A DNA stretch of 6,678 bases from assembly GCA_937928335.1 (NCBI GenBank), contig CALFWN010000180.1:1-6678 (forward strand), read 5' to 3'. This document shows, in pieces, positions 6,607-6,678 of this stretch; positions within the stretch are counted from its first letter, which is position 1, and every line of letters begins with the position of its first letter. Position numbers and translations under genes: made by a program. Under the pieces are notes generated by a model. That model had not been told where the DNA came from and did no database searches. It saw nothing but the letters and a program-made list of their open reading frames with translations. Origin of the DNA: an uncultured Litoreibacter sp. (lineage in GTDB: Bacteria > Pseudomonadota > Alphaproteobacteria > Rhodobacterales > Rhodobacteraceae).

Positions 6607-6678
6607 CAGACCGCCTCTTCTTGTTCTTGTCCCGCACTCACCCTACATTGAAGCCAGACCAGTTACGAGAGATGACAT
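6607..6678. other. Upstream region of dgt at the window edge, possible divergent gene beyond
   Basis: These 72 bases carry the dgt ribosome site (6614-6619) and presumably its promoter. An ATG on the plus strand at 6672 runs off the edge after two codons and is preceded by GAGA only two to five bases away, so it may or may not be the start of a divergent gene. In Rhodobacterales I recall a divergent IscA/HesB-type iron-sulfur insertion gene at this place, but nothing in the visible bases proves it. A plus-strand TTGAAG at 6648 with a poor -10 at 6671 is too weak to call. Confidence 0.3.

Noticed and set aside
6648..6676. Plus-strand promoter TTGAAG with 17-base spacing
   Set aside because: The -10 hexamer GATGAC matches the consensus poorly and the downstream gene is out of view.

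Overview
The window is a compact, entirely minus-strand block of housekeeping genes. GC content is high, and the protein sequences together with the gene order (dgt-like, argS, SPOR protein, nagZ, scpA, scpB) match what I recall of Rhodobacterales (Alphaproteobacteria, Roseobacter/Rhodobacter relatives). This taxonomic call rests on memory of synteny and protein style, not on a search.

Layout, in the direction of transcription (right to left). At the right edge, about 70 bases of non-coding DNA precede a dGTPase-like HD phosphohydrolase (5431-6606). A 143-base gap holding a GC-rich inverted-repeat element separates it from arginyl-tRNA synthetase argS (3545-5287). After 88 bases comes a membrane-anchored SPOR-domain protein (2452-3456). 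After 41 bases comes the glycoside hydrolase family 3 enzyme NagZ (1418-2410), after 15 bases the kleisin scpA (584-1402), and overlapping it the kleisin partner scpB, which runs off the left edge (1-600). scpB starts with GTG, so a search restricted to complete ATG-started ORFs would miss it.

The short gaps and the scpA/scpB overlap suggest that argS to scpB is one transcription unit. The dGTPase gene may be transcribed with it or be partly insulated by the hairpin element. The products cover dNTP hydrolysis, arginine charging, septal or peptidoglycan binding (SPOR), peptidoglycan recycling (NagZ), and chromosome condensation and segregation (ScpA and ScpB with SMC, which is not encoded here). 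The common thread is growth, division and chromosome upkeep. I found no mobile element, CRISPR array, RNA gene or defence island, and no convincing sign of an undescribed system. The most notable local details are two substitutions in the NagZ catalytic loop, the repeat-like hairpin element upstream of argS, and several coupling-type gene junctions.
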